Shown here piece by piece: positions 3,966 through 6,532 of a stretch of DNA of 6,532 bases. Source of the stretch: Chloroflexota bacterium (GTDB lineage: Bacteria; Chloroflexota; Dehalococcoidia; Dehalococcoidales; JAUYDJ01); contig JAUYDJ010000211.1 in NCBI GenBank assembly GCA_030690025.1, forward strand, positions 1-6,532, given 5' to 3'. Each line of letters opens with the position of its first letter. Within the stretch, counting starts at the first letter, position 1. A program made the position numbers and the translations under genes. The notes beneath the pieces are model-generated. The model was not told where the DNA came from. It worked only from the letters and a program-made list of their open reading frames with translations, and did not search any database.

Positions 3966-6532
3966 ATGTTTACTCACCTGCATGTCCATACGGAATACAG
4001 CCTGCTCGACGGCATGTGCCGCATCCCGCAGCTCATGGCGCGCGCCAAAGAGATGGGCCTGACGGCTCTGGCCATCACCGACCACGGGGCCATGTACGGC
4101 GTCATCCAGTTCTACCTGGCCGCCCGTGAAGCCGGTATCAAGCCCATCATCGGGTGCGAGGTCTATGTGGCGCAAAACAGCCGCACCAGCCGTGAGGCTA
4201 GCGACAAGTTCAACTACCACCTGATTCTTCTCGCCAAAAACGATACCGGCTATCGTAATCTCATCCAGCTTGTCACCAAGGCTCATCTGGAAGGCTTCTA
4301 CTATAAACCGAAGGTGGATAAAGAGCTGCTGGCGCAGTACCACGATGGCCTGATTGCCCTTTCCGCCTGTATCGGTGGGGAAATACCGCGGCTCATCCTG
4401 GAAGGACGTCTTGACGAAGCCAAACAGGCGGCGGCGTGGTATAAGCAGACCTTTGGCGATTTCTACCTGGAGGTACAGCGGCACCCCATGGTCGAGCTGG
4501 AGAAAGTGAACCAGGCGCTTATCGCCATGAGCGCCGAGCTGGGTATCCCGCTGGTGGCCACCAACGATGCCCACTATATCAATCAGGAAGACGCCTCCGC
4601 CCACGACCTGCTGCTCTGCATCGGCACCAACACCTCTATCCATGACGAGAAAAGGAAGAAGATGGCCGGCGACTTCTTCTACCTGAAGAGCCCGGCGCAG
4701 ATGGCCGAGCTTTATCGCGATATTCCCCAGGCGCTGGAAAACGCCGAGCGCATCGCCGAGATGTGCCGCCTTGAGTTTGAGTTTGGCCGCCTGCACCTGC
4801 CTGAGATAGACCTGCCGGCCGGCAAGAACCCCGACCAGTTCCTGGCCGACCTCTGCGCCGAGGGCCTGCCGCGCTATTATCCTCACCCCACCCCGGAGAT
4901 AGAAAAGCGCCTCGCCTACGAGCTGGAGGTAATCCAGAAGACCCAGTTCGCTAACTACTTCCTGGTGGTCTGGGATATTATCTCCTTCGTCAGGAAGAAC
5001 AGCATACTGTTCGGCGTCAGGGGCAGCGCCGCCGCCAGTATCGTGCTGCACTGCCTGGGCATCACCGAGCTCGACCCCATTGCGAATAAGCTGGTCTTCG
5101 AGCGCTTTCTTAACCTGGAGCGCCGCGAGATGCCGGATATCGACCTGGATTTCCAGGATGACCGCCGTGACGAGGTCATCAAGTACGTCTCCGATAAATA
5201 TGGCCGGGACCACGTCGCCCAGATTATTACCTTCGGCACCCTGGGCGCCCGCGCCGCCCTGCGCGATGTAGGCAGGGCGCTGGGTATGCCGTATAGCTTT
5301 GTCGACCGTGTTACCCGGCTGGTGCCCTTTGCCCCGACCATGACCCTCAAGCGTGCCCTGGACGAGAACAGCGAGCTCAGGGCTCTCTACGAGGAAGACC
5401 CGTCGGTCAAGAACCTCATCGACTCGGCGCGGCGGCTGGAGGGCATTGCCCGCCATGCCAGCACCCATGCCGCCGGCGTGGTCATCTCCAAGGAGCCGCT
5501 CACCCGCTACGTCCCCCTGCAGCGCGCCAGCAAGGGCAATGATGAGAACATCGTCATGACCCAGTTCGGCATGGATGAAATCGCCAAGATAGGGCTGCTC
5601 AAGATGGACTTCCTCGGGCTGGCCAACCTCACCATCCTGGGCCGCGCCCGTGAAATCATCCGCCAGAACCGGGGTGTGGATGTCGACCTGCACCGCCTGC
5701 CCATGGATGATGCCAGGACATACAGTCTTCTCGCTTCCGGGGAAACGGCGGGCGTCTTCCAGTTGGAAGGGACGGGCATGCGCCACCATATCAAAGAGCT
5801 TAAACCGAACACCTTCAGTGATATTGCTGCCATGGTCGCCCTCTACCGTCCCGGGCCGATGGAGCATATCCCCCGCTTCATCAAGAGTAAGCACGGTGAA
5901 GAGCCTATCCGCTACCCGCACCCGGCCCTGAAAAACATACTGGAAGAGACCTACGGCGTGATTGTCTACCAGGAGCAGGTGCTGTTCATCGTGCAGACAC
6001 TGGCCGGCTACAGCCTGGGTCAGGCCGATATCTTCCGCAAGGCCATGGGTAAGAAGATTGCCGAGGTGATGAAGAAGGAGAAAATCAACTTCATTGCCGG
6101 CGCCATCAAGAACGGCTTTTCCGAGGAGGTCGCCAACGAGGTATTCGCCCTCATTGAGCCCTTTGCCGGCTATGCCTTCAACAAGGCCCACGCCTTCAGC
6201 TATGCCCTCATTGCCTACCAGACGGCCTATCTCAAGGCCAACTATCCCGCCGTGTATATGACTGCCTTTTTGATAACCCATGCCGGCGACCTGGAGAAGG
6301 TCGCCGGGGCGGTGGCCGAGTGCCGCCGCCTGGGGATTACGGTGCTGCGGCCTGATGTGAACCACAGCCAGGTCAATTTCGCCATAGAAAAGAGCGAAAG
6401 TGGTACCGAGGCTATCCGCTTCGGGCTGGCGGCAATCAAGAACGTGGGCGTCAACGCCGTCGAGCCGGTGGTGGCGGAGTGCAATAAAGCCGGCAAATAT
6501 AAGTCGATTGAAGACCTGTGCCGGCGCTGCGA
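3966..6532 (+). CDS. dnaE: DNA polymerase III alpha subunit, 5' part (cut by window end)
   Basis: 855 codons are present. The chromosomal replicase core extends primed DNA using dNTPs and works with the beta clamp and clamp loader. The PHP domain fills residues 1 to about 280 and has the likely metal ligands His6, His8, Asp15, His40, Glu65, His85, Cys135, Asp201 and His203. The palm follows, with GVRGSAAASIV (350-360), PDIDLDF (390-396) giving catalytic Asp391 and Asp393, and KMDFLGL (546-552) giving the third, Asp548. The fingers region includes YRPGPMEHIPRFI (627-639), the VIVYQEQV helix start (665-672), FRKAMGKK (690-697) and FNKAHAFSYALIAYQTAYLKANYP (738-761). Little beyond the fingers is left, so the OB fold and tau-binding domain lie past position 6532. 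ATG 3966 gives the canonical MFTHLHVHTEYSLLDG start with AGGGGG 3 nt upstream; ATG 3963 is equally in frame, and a stop at 3951-3953 blocks longer forms. No intein or frameshift is seen. The three palm aspartates are intact. It is DnaE-type rather than PolC because the PHP domain is N-terminal and uninterrupted. Confidence 0.97.
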   Translation, partial: MFTHLHVHTEYSLLDGMCRIPQLMARAKEMGLTALAITDHGAMYGVIQFYLAAREAGIKPIIGCEVYVAQNSRTSREASDKFNYHLILLAKNDTGYRNLIQLVTKAHLEGFYYKPKVDKELLAQYHDGLIALSACIGGEIPRLILEGRLDEAKQAAAWYKQTFGDFYLEVQRHPMVELEKVNQALIAMSAELGIPLVATNDAHYINQEDASAHDLLLCIGTNTSIHDEKRKKMAGDFFYLKSPAQMAELYRDIPQALENAERIAEMCRLEFEFGRLHLPEIDLPAGKNPDQFLADLCAEGLPRYYPHPTPEIEKRLAYELEVIQKTQFANYFLVVWDIISFVRKNSILFGVRGSAAASIVLHCLGITELDPIANKLVFERFLNLERREMPDIDLDFQDDRRDEVIKYVSDKYGRDHVAQIITFGTLGARAALRDVGRALGMPYSFVDRVTRLVPFAPTMTLKRALDENSELRALYEEDPSVKNLIDSARRLEGIARHASTHAAGVVISKEPLTRYVPLQRASKGNDENIVMTQFGMDEIAKIGLLKMDFLGLANLTILGRAREIIRQNRGVDVDLHRLPMDDARTYSLLASGETAGVFQLEGTGMRHHIKELKPNTFSDIAAMVALYRPGPMEHIPRFIKSKHGEEPIRYPHPALKNILEETYGVIVYQEQVLFIVQTLAGYSLGQADIFRKAMGKKIAEVMKKEKINFIAGAIKNGFSEEVANEVFALIEPFAGYAFNKAHAFSYALIAYQTAYLKANYPAVYMTAFLITHAGDLEKVAGAVAECRRLGITVLRPDVNHSQVNFAIEKSESGTEAIRFGLAAIKNVGVNAVEPVVAECNKAGKYKSIEDLCRRC

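Noticed and set aside
3900..6365. 821-codon open frame antisense to dnaE
   Set aside because: It shares codon boundaries with dnaE, so it stays open simply because dnaE avoids TTA, CTA and TCA codons. Its translation has no recognisable domain, and dnaE is unmistakable on the other strand.

Overview
The window looks like ordinary chromosome from a moderately GC-rich bacterium (mostly near 60% GC). It carries a core replication gene, three other protein-coding loci of recognisable family and one small toxin-antitoxin cassette. No gene fixes the taxon. The combination of a DUF763 protein, a TIGR01906/DUF1461 membrane protein next to dnaE, and 'TCATTGCGAG'-type dispersed palindromes would fit an uncultured Chloroflexota (Dehalococcoidia-like) genome. 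That is an inference from memory, held at low to moderate confidence.

Layout, left to right. Positions 1-106 are a leader with a small G-run repeat. A DUF763-family gene (107-1198, +) follows; its product ends in a helix-hairpin-helix-like segment. Next is a hicB-hicA type II toxin-antitoxin operon (1252-1684, +) with an extended -10 promoter, a 23-nt gene overlap, lower GC and different codon use, which suggests an acquired cassette. Then comes a membrane-anchored PQQ-type glucose/sorbosone dehydrogenase (1728-2858, +). Its 3' end overlaps by 20 nt the end of a convergent gene for a four-helix TIGR01906/DUF1461 membrane protein (2839-3534, -).

The 431-bp gap 3535-3965 lies between that gene and the divergent dnaE. 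It contains no credible gene but is densely structured: a minus-strand -10 box, a 124-bp nested palindromic MITE-like element, a second 135-bp inverted-repeat element that encloses a solo half of a related palindrome, and an extended -10 promoter for dnaE. The rest (3966-6532) is the first 855 codons of dnaE, the DNA polymerase III alpha subunit, cut by the window end before its C-terminal domains. All nine PHP-domain metal-ligand positions and the three palm aspartates are present.

The genes do not form one obvious pathway. Each unit appears to be transcribed separately, except hicBA (co-transcribed) and possibly the dehydrogenase (readthrough from hicBA). I found no convincing new multi-gene system. 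The items most worth a second look are the palindromic intergenic block, the DUF763 protein, the intact PHP site of DnaE, and the compositional break at hicBA.
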